Below, piece after piece: positions 10,643-20,600 of a DNA stretch of 64,000 nt. This DNA comes from Aphrocallistes beatrix (taxonomy: Eukaryota > Porifera > Hexactinellida > Sceptrulophora > Aphrocallistidae), in assembly GCA_963281255.1 (NCBI GenBank), contig OY725489.1, positions 620,001 through 684,000 of the forward strand, in the 5' to 3' direction. Under the pieces are notes generated by a model. That model did no database searches and was not told the origin of the DNA. It was given only the letters and a program-made list of their open reading frames with translations. Within the stretch, counting starts at the first letter, position 1; each line of letters starts with the position of its first letter. Made by a program: the position numbers and the translations under genes.

Positions 10643-11236
10643 ATGGCAACTAATTTGAATAAACAAGACATTATATCAAATAAACTAAAAGAGCTTGATA
10701 CTTTGACACAAAAATACCACCATGTTCGTGTTGATGAAACGCTAAAGTCTACTCATTCTGGTGTCTCTTTCGATGAGCAATCCAATCCACAAATCCGTTC
10801 TCTTGCCTCAGAAGTTTTGACGTCACTCTTCAAACTCTCAGCATTCCGAATCCCCGCCACTCTCCTTAACGATTCTACACAAATTGTGTCTCTGAAAGAA
10901 ATTCAAATAAAGTTTCAAACCGATGGATCAGATACCATGGATTCACGGTATATCTTCGAGCTTAGAAATACGTCAGAAGTTTCTGATACAGGAAATGCAC
11001 GTAGCTTTGAATTGACGCCAAATGACATACCTTCTGAGTATATAACTATAGTCGAGACATTTGCCAAACTAGTTGAGAACTATTGCCCTAGAGAGGTAGC
11101 TGATGCTAGCGAGATGTACCATAGTATTATGTACAGTACACATTGTGCTAGCATTAATCCGCCCGTTCAAGTAAAAAAGACTGATGTCAACCAAGTCGAA
11201 CAACTGACAACACCAAATGGTCAGGCACATGAATAA
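10643..11236 (+). CDS. B2: short array-family protein
   Basis: This 197-residue ORF starts from the same MATNLNKQDIIS as B1 and differs from it at only a small number of positions. Examples are Asn/Asp near residue 44, AFQIP/AFRIP, a cluster around 75-125, and one extra Ile in MYHSIMYS. The domain layout is as in B1: helical LAS..L..LFKL core, DSRYIFEL, ETFAKLVENYCP, polar tail, no membrane span. The flanks are also nearly identical for several hundred bases on each side. Function is unknown. Confidence 0.7.
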   Translation: MATNLNKQDIISNKLKELDTLTQKYHHVRVDETLKSTHSGVSFDEQSNPQIRSLASEVLTSLFKLSAFRIPATLLNDSTQIVSLKEIQIKFQTDGSDTMDSRYIFELRNTSEVSDTGNARSFELTPNDIPSEYITIVETFAKLVENYCPREVADASEMYHSIMYSTHCASINPPVQVKKTDVNQVEQLTTPNGQAHE

Positions 11237-11614
11237 CCCCCATCATAACAGGAATCGTCTCTCTCAGTGTGGAGAACTCGATTTAAGTGTAAATATCTTT
11301 AATGCTACTTGTATTATTAAATTTTCTTGACAATATGTCTAAAATTTTTATAGCATGTATTCAAGGCATACTATCTATAAACTTTACTTTACTTTATTAT
11401 TGATAATCCCAATTTGACTATTCTCTTTCACCTAATCCCAAATCTCTTCTTTCTAATCGAATTCTCCCACCCGTGTAAATGTCTCCATGACCCTCTTCCC
11501 TTTTTTTCCACAGGTATCAAATTATTGGTCATTTTCCTTCTTTGCTAGAGTCCATGAGTTCAAATAGTAGCCTCTACAAATGAAACTAGGTGCTTTGACG
11601 TGAGATATCATATA

Positions 11615-12387
11615 CAGGGTGGGCCATAAGTTCTGTCCCAAGCTTCATTAGGTATAAAAAATTTTATACTCAAACAGTCTTAGTTATTATGGTCTTTAGA
11701 GATTGTAATTCGAATACTTTCAACGATTTAAAAAGATTTTTCGAGTCTGAGACCTAAAACTGTGTTTTGTATGGTGAGTTTGGTGAATAAAAAATGTGTC
11801 CTGGTTCGCAGCGAAAATCGCAAATCAGGTCCCGCTGCTTCTGTATAACTTGTCTACATAATCGATGTTCCATGACGATTTAACACCAGATACCTTTCAT
11901 TCACCATAGAAATATTTCACGAATCCACTGAATTCATTTTCAGACATAAGAAAAAGTTATTCATTCGCAGTTCAAATTAGGTATATTTTGCAAAATTCCC
12001 TAAAATGGCACTTTTTTTCACATCACAAAAAAATCTGATCCAATTTGTCCCCAAAATCCACTGATCTTCACATCGTATATTTCTACAAATTTAGAGTGTT
12101 CGAGGAAAATGTGAGAGCTATTTTTTCCGAGAATTTGAAGACTCTAGAAAGATAATTCGAAAAGCAGTGGCCTCTGATTCGCGATTTTCGCTGCGAACCA
12201 GGACACATTTTTTATTCACCAAACTCACCGTGCAAAACACAGTTCTAGGTCTCAGACTCGAAAAATCTTTTTAAATCGTTGAAAGTATTCGAATTACAAC
12301 CTCTAAAGACAATAATAACTAATATTGTTTGAGTATAAGAAATTTTATTCCAAATAAAGCTTGGAACAGAACTTATGGCCCACCCTG
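11615..12387. mobile_element. Long-TIR mariner-type non-autonomous transposon
   Basis: A 773-bp element has inverted repeats of roughly 225 bp. Its outer ends read CAGGGTGGGCCATAAGTTCT, and the right end mirrors this. TA flanks both sides (11613-11614 and 12388-12389). The B1 paralogous position (about 9935) has uninterrupted sequence around a single TA, an empty site, so insertion came after the B1/B2 duplication. No transposase frame is present. Confidence 0.88.
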
Positions 12388-12524
12388 TATATCATATCAT
12401 ATATCACTTTATTCTTTCTGGCCGAAACTATTATTGATGCCTGAAACATATACCATTTCATTTTGTGATGTTATATGTGACAAGCTCTAAAATTGATATT
12501 CGTATTATTTTGACCTACGTTTAA

Positions 12525-12620
12525 ACCCTTCGTTGCCACAGGAATGTGTTGCGTCATTTCCGGTTTAAGCCATTTTCAATGGGAAACTATAAATATAAAA
12601 ATCCCAAATGCTTCCAAAGG
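12525..12620 (+). mobile_element. P1 element in the B3 upstream module
   Basis: This is a copy of the element at 10046-10161, with TTAA at 12521-12524 and 12621-12624. It carries a short internal deletion around the GGGGTTACTATAAATA segment. It shares its position with the B2 copy, so it was duplicated along with the unit rather than inserted twice. Confidence 0.65.
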
Positions 12621-13102
12621 TTAAGTAGCTCACGCTGGACGATAAAATTCAATCAACTGCGAAGTAAGAATTTCTAATACTCAATTCATAAATGTACCTA
12701 CTAGCACTTTAATAGTTTTCTCCTATGAAATATCTGATTGGGAATAAACCTTCACTTTAGGTGTGAACATACGTGGCATTATTATGCAGTGAAATTGTGA
12801 ATAATCTTATTGATGCTTAGTATTTGCTCGGAATTTACAGTCTATGTAATCATTTTTCTGACTGTGTAGTTGTAGACATTATCGGCATAGAATATTTTAG
12901 CCCATTATTTCATGCTTCCTGATCCAAATTCGTTAGTAAATATCTGGTTTCTTTGCAATGTAAAATACGATCCAATGAATATTGGAACAGAATATTATAT
13001 ATAAATAATTTAAAGGAAAATTAAAACATAAATTAAAAAGGAATTTCGAAAATTACTTACGAAAATTACGATTTTGACAGTTCTTCATCTTAATAAGTTG
13101 AT

Positions 13103-13690
13103 ATGGCGACTAATTTAAATGACATTATATCAACTATTCTAAAAGAGCTAGGTACTTTGACACAAAATCACTACCTTATTCGTATTAATGAAATTGAAAA
13201 GTCTACTAATTCTGTTTTCCCTTTCGACAATGAATCCGCTCCACAAATCCGTTCTCTTGCCTCAGAAGGTTTGACGTCACTCTTCAAACTCTCAGCATTC
13301 CGAATCCCTGCCACTCTCCTTAACGATTCTACACAAATTGTGTCTCTGAAAGAAATTCAAATAAATTTTCAAACCGATGGATCAGATACCATGGATTCAA
13401 GATATATCTTCGAGCTTAGAAATACTTCAGAAGTTTCTGATACAGGAAATGTACGTAGCTTTGAATTGACGCCAAATGACATACCTTCTGAGCATATAAC
13501 TATAGTCGAGACATTTGCCAAACTAGTTGAGACCTATTGCCCTATAGAGGTCGCTGATGCTAGCGAGATGTACCATAGTATTATGTACAGTACACATGGT
13601 GCTAGCATTAATCCGCCCGTTCAAGTAAAAAAGACTGATGTCAACCAAGTAGAACAACTGACAACACCAAATGGTCAGACACATGAATAA
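13103..13690 (+). CDS. B3: short array-family protein, mosaic with B2
   Basis: A 195-residue ORF. From about residue 48 (PQIRSLAS) to the stop, and on to about 13738 downstream, it is almost identical to B1/B2. The first 45 residues are clearly different (MATNLNDIISTILKELGTLT, then HYLIRINEIEKSTNS). The break is abrupt, suggesting gene conversion or selection on the N-terminus. The layout is otherwise as in B1: no signal peptide, no TM, unknown function. Confidence 0.7.
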   Translation: MATNLNDIISTILKELGTLTQNHYLIRINEIEKSTNSVFPFDNESAPQIRSLASEGLTSLFKLSAFRIPATLLNDSTQIVSLKEIQINFQTDGSDTMDSRYIFELRNTSEVSDTGNVRSFELTPNDIPSEHITIVETFAKLVETYCPIEVADASEMYHSIMYSTHGASINPPVQVKKTDVNQVEQLTTPNGQTHE

Positions 13691-14347
13691 GCTCATCTTA
13701 CAGGAATCGTCTCTCTCAGTGTGGAGAACTCGATTTATGTATTCAACCATGGACAGAGAGACCCGCACAGTGCAAACCATTGGAACCCCCCTGTATTGAA
13801 TATGAATACATTACCAGTTTTAAAGTAGATATATGTATGTAGTTGTAGTATGCTAATAGCAAACTAAATTCAGTTTATCACAAGATTAGAGTTTATACAA
13901 GTAGTACATATGTGTAGTTGTACACAGTGCCAGTATTTTATGTAATTTACCTGCACCTGCATTGAAAACCAATTATTTCTATTTGTGCAAGTAAGTTATT
14001 AACTCCAGACTACTTTGTTGTATGGAATCACCCTAGAATGTCATCATAAGCCACACTACTGACATACTATCCAATTCATTTCTGTATGTTTTGCTCCTAA
14101 CTTACATAGTAAATATTACTTTGCAGAAAGGAGGACAAAAAATTACAGTCCTTTTGATATTTCCCGAAATTTCATCACCTCCACTATAGTTGCATAATTT
14201 GTGTAGGTAGATCCCGATCACACTCTTGTGTTTAAATATGAATCTGACAAAGTATATAACTTGTAAATTAATAAATTTGGATAAAACGAATAATTTAAAA
14301 TACTTCGCTAGACAACTATAATCTTGTAAAACTAATAATTTGGATTT
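13691..14347. other. Intergenic region between B3 and A2
   Basis: Identity to the other B flanks ends at about 13738. Just before A2 there is a short block (AAAACGAATAATTT.AAATAC) also present just before A1, marking the shared A-type 5' flank. Nothing else is recognised. Confidence 0.5.
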
Positions 14348-15513
14348 ATGCCTAGAAATACTGGAAGTAAACGGAAAATTCTCTCAAAATATGACACGAC
14401 ATTATCAGAGATTAAAAAGTTAGAACATACTCATTTCAATGCTCGTATTGATGATATATTAGGACCTTGTCATGATGATCTGCCTAGTGACAAAATATAC
14501 AATAAACCTATCCGTAGATTGGCATCTAAAGCTTTAAAGTTGATCTTCAAGTTTATATCATTAGAGAATCCAGACTCTACTTGTTTACCTAACAATTCAC
14601 ACAAACATTGGTGTCTGAAAGAAATCGGGTACAAAGTAATTGAATCAAATGGAGAATATATAGTGCTAGGAGAAATATTTTTCTTATTTGAATCTAACTC
14701 TGAAGACAGTCCAATACACATGCAGAATACGAAAGAGACATTTATTTGGAACTCAATGGATTTACTTTCCAAGCATAATATTGAACTGGAAACACTTGCT
14801 AAAAATATCCACAGTTACTGTCCAATCAGATTTAAAGGTTGTAAGAGAGACAAAAGTCTCTTTCCAGTTTTTATAAAAAGATACGTGATTTCCTGTATAG
14901 TAATCCTTCAAAAACACTAGATTATAATAAACTGTTCTTGCTCAAGGAAGAGAATCAATACTTTCCTACTTCACCTACTCCAAAAGATCTTCCCGAACCA
15001 CCTCCTCCCACTACTAACTCTGAGTTAATTATATCTTTCTCAAATACTCAAATAACATTCAGAAAGGAAGACCTTAAACGTCCCTACTTTGATTCTTATT
15101 CTTTACCTTCAGCTAATATATGCCTATCAGTTCAACCTAGACCAGCTACAGGAAGTGTAACAGATATCACAACAAAACCCCCAGTCATAAAGAAAGACAT
15201 TAAGGTTCCAATTTCGCTTGCACCCATTTTGCCTACTAAATCGGTTATTAATAATATTCCCAATTCGCCTATTCCTCTTTTACCTAATCAAAACTGCCCT
15301 AACTCCCCGCGACCCCACTCCTACTATCCTTCAAATTTCAAAAAATTTCTTCCATGGATAATTGCCATATGCATATGCATATCAATTATTTTACTGTCTA
15401 CTAATTACTATTACTTTGGACCCCAAAATATACAAATGATTCCGAGAAGTACCGTAAACATTTTTGAATGCGACTCGTCAACATTTGCTCATAAAAAGTA
15501 TATTTACAATTAA
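14348..15513 (+). pseudogene. A2: A-type array gene with an internal frameshift
   Basis: The first frame starts at ATG 14348 and gives the family domain (IRRLASKALKLIFKF; LETLAKNIHSYCPIRF), then stops at 14918-14920. Homology to A1 continues without a gap in another frame from about 14850, through a Pro-rich linker to one membrane span (WIIAICICISIILL, about 15357-15400) and a stop at 15511-15513. Compared with A1, the join lies in AAGAGAGACAAAAGTCTC, where A2 has two extra bases. Read in two frames it would be a single-span membrane protein with a cytosolic head. It is either a recent pseudogene, a sequencing error, or a spliced gene; no convincing splice pair was seen. Confidence 0.7.
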
Positions 15514-15932
15514 ATTTCATGAATTCCTTGTGAAATCTCTTAACATAATTTTGTATATCTTATATCAAGTATAATATGGATAAATTGAATAAATAATTAA
15601 AACTTTGAGGAGGCTAGTTGTATCTCTTTATCAACAAATATTATTTAATTATCCTAATATTAATTAATTTGCTGGAGGTACTTTCTATATAGCATTTCTC
15701 TAAGACATACCATTTGCTTCAATAGGTTACTAGGGTACAGAGCTACAAATTTCTACTTCAACTTCTTCCAAAAGTGTACTCTTGCTATTTTTTAATTTGA
15801 CCACTGCAACGTAATGAAATATATACGTACTCTATTTACGAAATAAGATGTCTCAAACTGAATTTACTGAATTAATAAAATAAATCTCATAAGCTCCAAA
15901 CGTAAAAATATAAATTACCAATACACAGCCAA
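15514..15932. other. Short intergenic region, convergent genes
   Basis: AT-rich sequence separating the 3' ends of A2 (plus) and the G-alpha-like gene (minus). No feature is recognised. Confidence 0.5.
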
Positions 15933-16934
15933 TCAGTCCAAGTTTATATTCTTCAAGTTCTTCACGATTTCTTCATGTTTCATGAGCTCATACACTAGCT
16001 TCATGTTGTTGAGTTTGTTTGTTTCTTCGAAGAAATTGTAAACATTGTTTGGGAGTGAGTCGATTAGTTTTGCGAAATACTTCATCACGAGATGTTTGGA
16101 GAGACAGAAATAGTCGATATTCTGATCTGTTTGTGTATATTTTTGTGTCATTATATATTCATGTGTCTGTGTGAAGTAGAGTAATATCGTTGTTTCCTTT
16201 CCAATTGATTTGGCTACCTTTCTCAAGTTTGAGATGTTTTCTGAGATCAGCTCCATTTCAGTCTCTGTGTTAACCGTTCTGAACTCGCTTAATGACACAA
16301 AATAAATCACGAAATCGTATTTCCTCGTGACGATCCCACTCACATCATTCTCTTCACATCCTGGCGTATCTGTTACCTCGAAATTAAGCCCGTTTACTCT
16401 TATGATTTGGGATCTGGGTACGGTAGTCGGTAGTTCGATTGACATCATTTCGTGAATGGTTGGAATGTAGTTTGGATTCGCGATTCTTGACACTTGATTC
16501 AGGTAATACTCCCCTCCGCCGTATTGTTCTGTATATAATTCTTTCACTTTTGGTTCTTTCCAAACCCTCTTTACTAACCCTGCGTGTTTGGTGGGTATGG
16601 AATCAGTCCATTCTTCGCTCTGTTTAGTTATTTCCTGAACGAGCATCTCATCCAGTCCATCTTCCATTTTCAATTCTTTAATCGAATCGAATAAATTGGT
16701 AGCTGTCTTGTAGAAATTGTTGATCATTACTTTCCTATATTCCGTCCGGTCATTGTTTGAGAATCCCTTCCCATGCTTCAGTTTCGCTTGCTTTAGGAAT
16801 GTAGTTTTTCCTGATCCGCTTTCCCCCACCAGCAAAATCTTGAAATCAGGCTTGACTTCTTTCGCTAGCAAAGATTCTTTATCCCCTTTGGATCGGGTCA
16901 TAAATTGTACAATTGATTTAGGTATGCAATTCAT
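15933..16934 (-). CDS. Divergent G-alpha-like protein with degenerate GTPase motifs
   Basis: A 333-residue, single-exon ORF. It aligns with heterotrimeric G-protein alpha subunits along nearly its full length. Matching segments are KILLVGESGSGKTTFLKQAK (P-loop, 37-44), a helical-domain-sized insert, VKRVWKEPKVKELY, YYLNQVSRIANPNYIPT (144-160), and a C-terminal helix ending VKNLKNINLD. The other G motifs are not canonical. The catalytic switch I Arg position is Glu167, DVGGQ is DTPGC (Gln to Cys193), NKxD is TQTH (255-258), and the TCAT loop reads FEET. The N-terminus keeps Cys3 (possible palmitoylation) but lacks the Gly2 used for myristoylation. It probably cannot hydrolyse GTP in the usual way and may be a pseudo-GTPase. 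The intact frame argues against a pseudogene. Confidence 0.82.
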   Translation of the reverse strand: MNCIPKSIVQFMTRSKGDKESLLAKEVKPDFKILLVGESGSGKTTFLKQAKLKHGKGFSNNDRTEYRKVMINNFYKTATNLFDSIKELKMEDGLDEMLVQEITKQSEEWTDSIPTKHAGLVKRVWKEPKVKELYTEQYGGGEYYLNQVSRIANPNYIPTIHEMMSIELPTTVPRSQIIRVNGLNFEVTDTPGCEENDVSGIVTRKYDFVIYFVSLSEFRTVNTETEMELISENISNLRKVAKSIGKETTILLYFTQTHEYIMTQKYTQTDQNIDYFCLSKHLVMKYFAKLIDSLPNNVYNFFEETNKLNNMKLVYELMKHEEIVKNLKNINLD

Positions 16935-17622
16935 GTTCTGTTCTGAGTTGAATATATTTCTACTTCTCTACAATCGTACTTGCTTTTATAGTTTTACTGC
17001 TGCTGAGTTACTCTTGAGTATTACTCTTGATTCTAGTATAATCTAATTAGGTAGTCATTACACCATTTCTGTAATTTACACGCATCCTCTATCTTCGACT
17101 TATTACTTTCGCAAATACAAATGCGAAAAAACATACTTTTACTGACAAATATTTATCATATTTAATGAAAATAAATTATTTCTGACAGATTTTCAAAAGA
17201 ACAATTCACAGTTTTACGTAATTTACATATATTCTGGCTTCAAACACTAATTTATGTTTTTAAAGTGCTTGATTACCTCACTTTCCAAGGATTCAGTCTA
17301 ACCTGTTTGTTATACCAACTACTTGCTACTTCTATCACATATTTAAATGGAACTAAGGCATTCGCTCATCTCTCTGAGTATGATGCTATAACATCTGTAT
17401 ATTAGACTACACAGAGTTAACTAATACATTCTATAACAGGAAATGTGCACATCGTTTCATTGCATCACCATTGCATATATCATCTCATTTAACAGTACGG
17501 ACATGTGCTTGCATTTGCTTTGTTACGAAATCGTCAATCGAATTCACACTTAAGAATCGATTAACATTGTTCCTGTGCTAATCAATTTTGTTCCTGAGTC
17601 TATACGCATTTCTTGTTTCTAG
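16935..17622. other. Region between the G-alpha-like gene and the first HSP60 exon
   Basis: AT-rich and without coding character on either strand. The 3' end reads as an intron with a good acceptor (CTTGTTTCTAG at 17612-17622). HSP60 exons for the N-terminal half were not found here. Confidence 0.5.
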
Positions 17623-20600
17623 ATTGAAACTGGGACTCCAAATCGCCGCAGTCAAAGCTCCGGGTTTCGGGGACAACAGGAAAGCTCAACTGCAGGACAT
17701 GGCCGCTATGACCGGCGGAAAAGTATTCGGCGACGAGGCCTTGGAGCTGAAGATTGAAGACGTTGTAGTCAGCGACCTAGGGGAAGCGGGAGAAATTGTT
17801 ATCACAAAAGACGACACACTGGTTATTAAGGGTAAAGGCTCCGAAACTGACATCAGCGAACGAGTTGAGACAATCAAGGATCAAATCGAAGCCACAACTT
17901 CTGAGTATGAGAAAGAAAAACTGCAAGAGCGATTGGCTAAACTCTCCTCTGGCGTAGCTATTCTTAGAGTAAGTTAAATTCTGTACACGTAGAGATATGA
18001 GGCAACAGTATTACAAGGGCACCTGGTGTAGTGTCTTATAACAAACGGCAGCCTACTCATTCCACCTTACCCAATATCAAAAGAATTTATCTCGTCTAGA
18101 TAAAACTGAAAAATTTAGGAGGGATGTTATATGTTAATAATTGCAACGCAATTCTAATACTTAACTATGATGCAATATCCTATGGAGAAATTTGGTGCCA
18201 GTAGAGTAATCTGATTTGTTCTCCTGGAACGTAGGCAGTCCTATGCATGATTTCTGCGAGCAGGACAAAGTTTAAAATTCTTCACCAAGCATCATTAGTC
18301 ACGTGGATGTAGATAGCAGTTACTGGGTAGTGCTCACTTCTTGTTTTGGTAGTTAATGGATAGTGCTCACTTCTTGTTCACATTTTTTAATAAATGAATT
18401 ACTTTTAATTAACTAACTTGCGTGGCTGGTGAACTCTTCGTTCTCGTATGAGTCGCCCCACGGGCGCCTATGCTAATGCAATAATAATAGCTGCCTTTTC
18501 AGATAATTCATCTGGATGGCCCACCTCATTTCACAATACTTAATAACACAATGACTAGACGTCTGTTATTCCAGAGTAATCGTAGTTAGTTGAGAAATAG
18601 AAACTTATTCACAATCTGAATCGCTGACTCTGTGTAGGTGGGGGGATCCAGCGAATTGGAAGTGAACGAGAAAAAGGATCGAGTCAATGACGCACTCAAC
18701 GCCACGAAAGCGGCCGTCGAGGAGGGAATAGTGCCAGGCGGCGGAATTGCGCTTCTGAGGTGCACTGACTCACTGAAAGAAGTGGCCGCACATTCCAACG
18801 ACTGCAAAATAGGGATTGACATTGTGCGAAGTGCCTTGAAAGCTCCGGCCTATACAATCGCAGAGAATGCTGGAGTGAATGCTCAGGAGATCTTAGCGAG
18901 TTTGATGCAGAGCGAGGGCAATATGGGATACAATGCACTCACTGGAGAGTTCGTGGACATGATCAAAGCAGGTTTGCCACATGACGAACATTATACTGGT
19001 TTATAAGGATCTGTTTTCAAATACAGTCGACTCCGCTTAATTAATAGTGACACTGGTTAATCGGACCACTTTTGGCAGGACAGGAATAGCTCTCACACAT
19101 AGAAGCTAATACAAAATATTTTCGGTTAATAGGGTTCTCCGCTTAATAGGGGCAAAATGTCCTGACCGATGTGACCCTATTAAGCGGAGTCGACTGTATA
19201 TTTTAAAAATAATGTATTCAATAATGGACACAAGTATAATATAGTGGAACTGTAAAACCTGAAAAAGTATGTAACCGGATAAAGTGTAGGTGCAAAGTAC
19301 TCCTCTCACTGACTAGTCCATCCTGTTAAGTATTTAGTTCCAATACGATTCATTATTGTTGGAATGCAGCACGTCGATTAGACAATCAACGATATTTAGC
19401 CTCTTCCTCTTCAGTTTCCTAACTGAACCTTGTGACATGAATTCCTAACCATTTCCTATTGAAAGTACTTCCATAATTTTGTTATCTTTCCTTATCTCGA
19501 TATTCTCCTAACTAATGTTTGCATCATATTATCTTATTTTCCAATGTTTTAGTTATTGCTAGATTCCAACATTGTTATGGACATTCCGATGTACACTTTC
19601 TACCACCTTGAATGACGGAAATTATATCTCTGGAATTAGTGACCTCATATCTCTACAATGCATGTTTAATTTTCTATCCTGCTACCACAGACGAATTCTT
19701 CTTTCTTGATATTACTGTGGTTCTACGATATTTTCATGTACGCGTTACCCTAAACTCGAAATGATATTTCTCTTCGGTTTGGTTATCATTATCCTTTTGG
19801 AAACATTTGGCGTGTATCTGATATATGCAATCTGTTCTAGCAACTGGATTAAGATTAGAATTGTCAGACTGTCTAACATATCTTCACGACACAGAAAACT
19901 CTCGTTGCATTTCACTCATTGAAATTGTGTTTCATTGCATGTACTCGATAATTCAAAATAACATAATGTAAATATATTATGTTTGAATCGGCTACAATGC
20001 TTTGTGACTGGGAATTATTTTCCCTCTGTACCAGCTACCAGAAGATGCTCGCTAACTGATTAATTCTTGTGGCCTTTGAGTTCAACTCTCTTTGTTCCAT
20101 TTCAATTTCCATATTTTAATTTACGTCATGAAACGTAGTCTTTGTCGAATCGAAGCTTTTTCGTGTCTAGACTCTAGGTATAATCCATTCTTTTCTTCGA
20201 TGCTGTTTCATAAGCATTGTTAAGTCGAATCGGTGTATATGCTCCACACACGTCATTGGTAAACAGACATTTCGTCGCATATACATTTTGTCTCCTGAAC
20301 ATTACCGGATAATGAGTAGCGTCCCTGGAATTTTTGTCCCCGAAAAATTCGTCCCATTAGAGACTAAAATAAACGGGTACTAATATGTAAGGAACGGAAA
20401 TTGAGGCTTTTGGAGTGGAGTATATTTGAAAAAAGGGTGAAAATGAGGGCTTTTTATTGAGAAATAAGTAGGTGCAAATTGGGCATTTGGGGACGAAATG
20501 TCCGTGCGACGAAGTGTCCGCTATTCCACGTCATTACTTGGAGTGTATTGCGTCTGAATCTTAAACTATTCATAAGCTAAGAAGAGCTAAGATGTGCAGT

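Noticed and set aside
14938..15513. Second half of A2 as a separate gene
   Set aside because: It lacks its own ATG at this point (begins with TTG) and aligns with the middle and end of A1, so it is the shifted 3' part of A2.
17588..17622. Start of HSP60 at the sequence [12 protein letters not shown]
   Set aside because: It begins with TTG and reads through a polypyrimidine tract and acceptor; it is intron.
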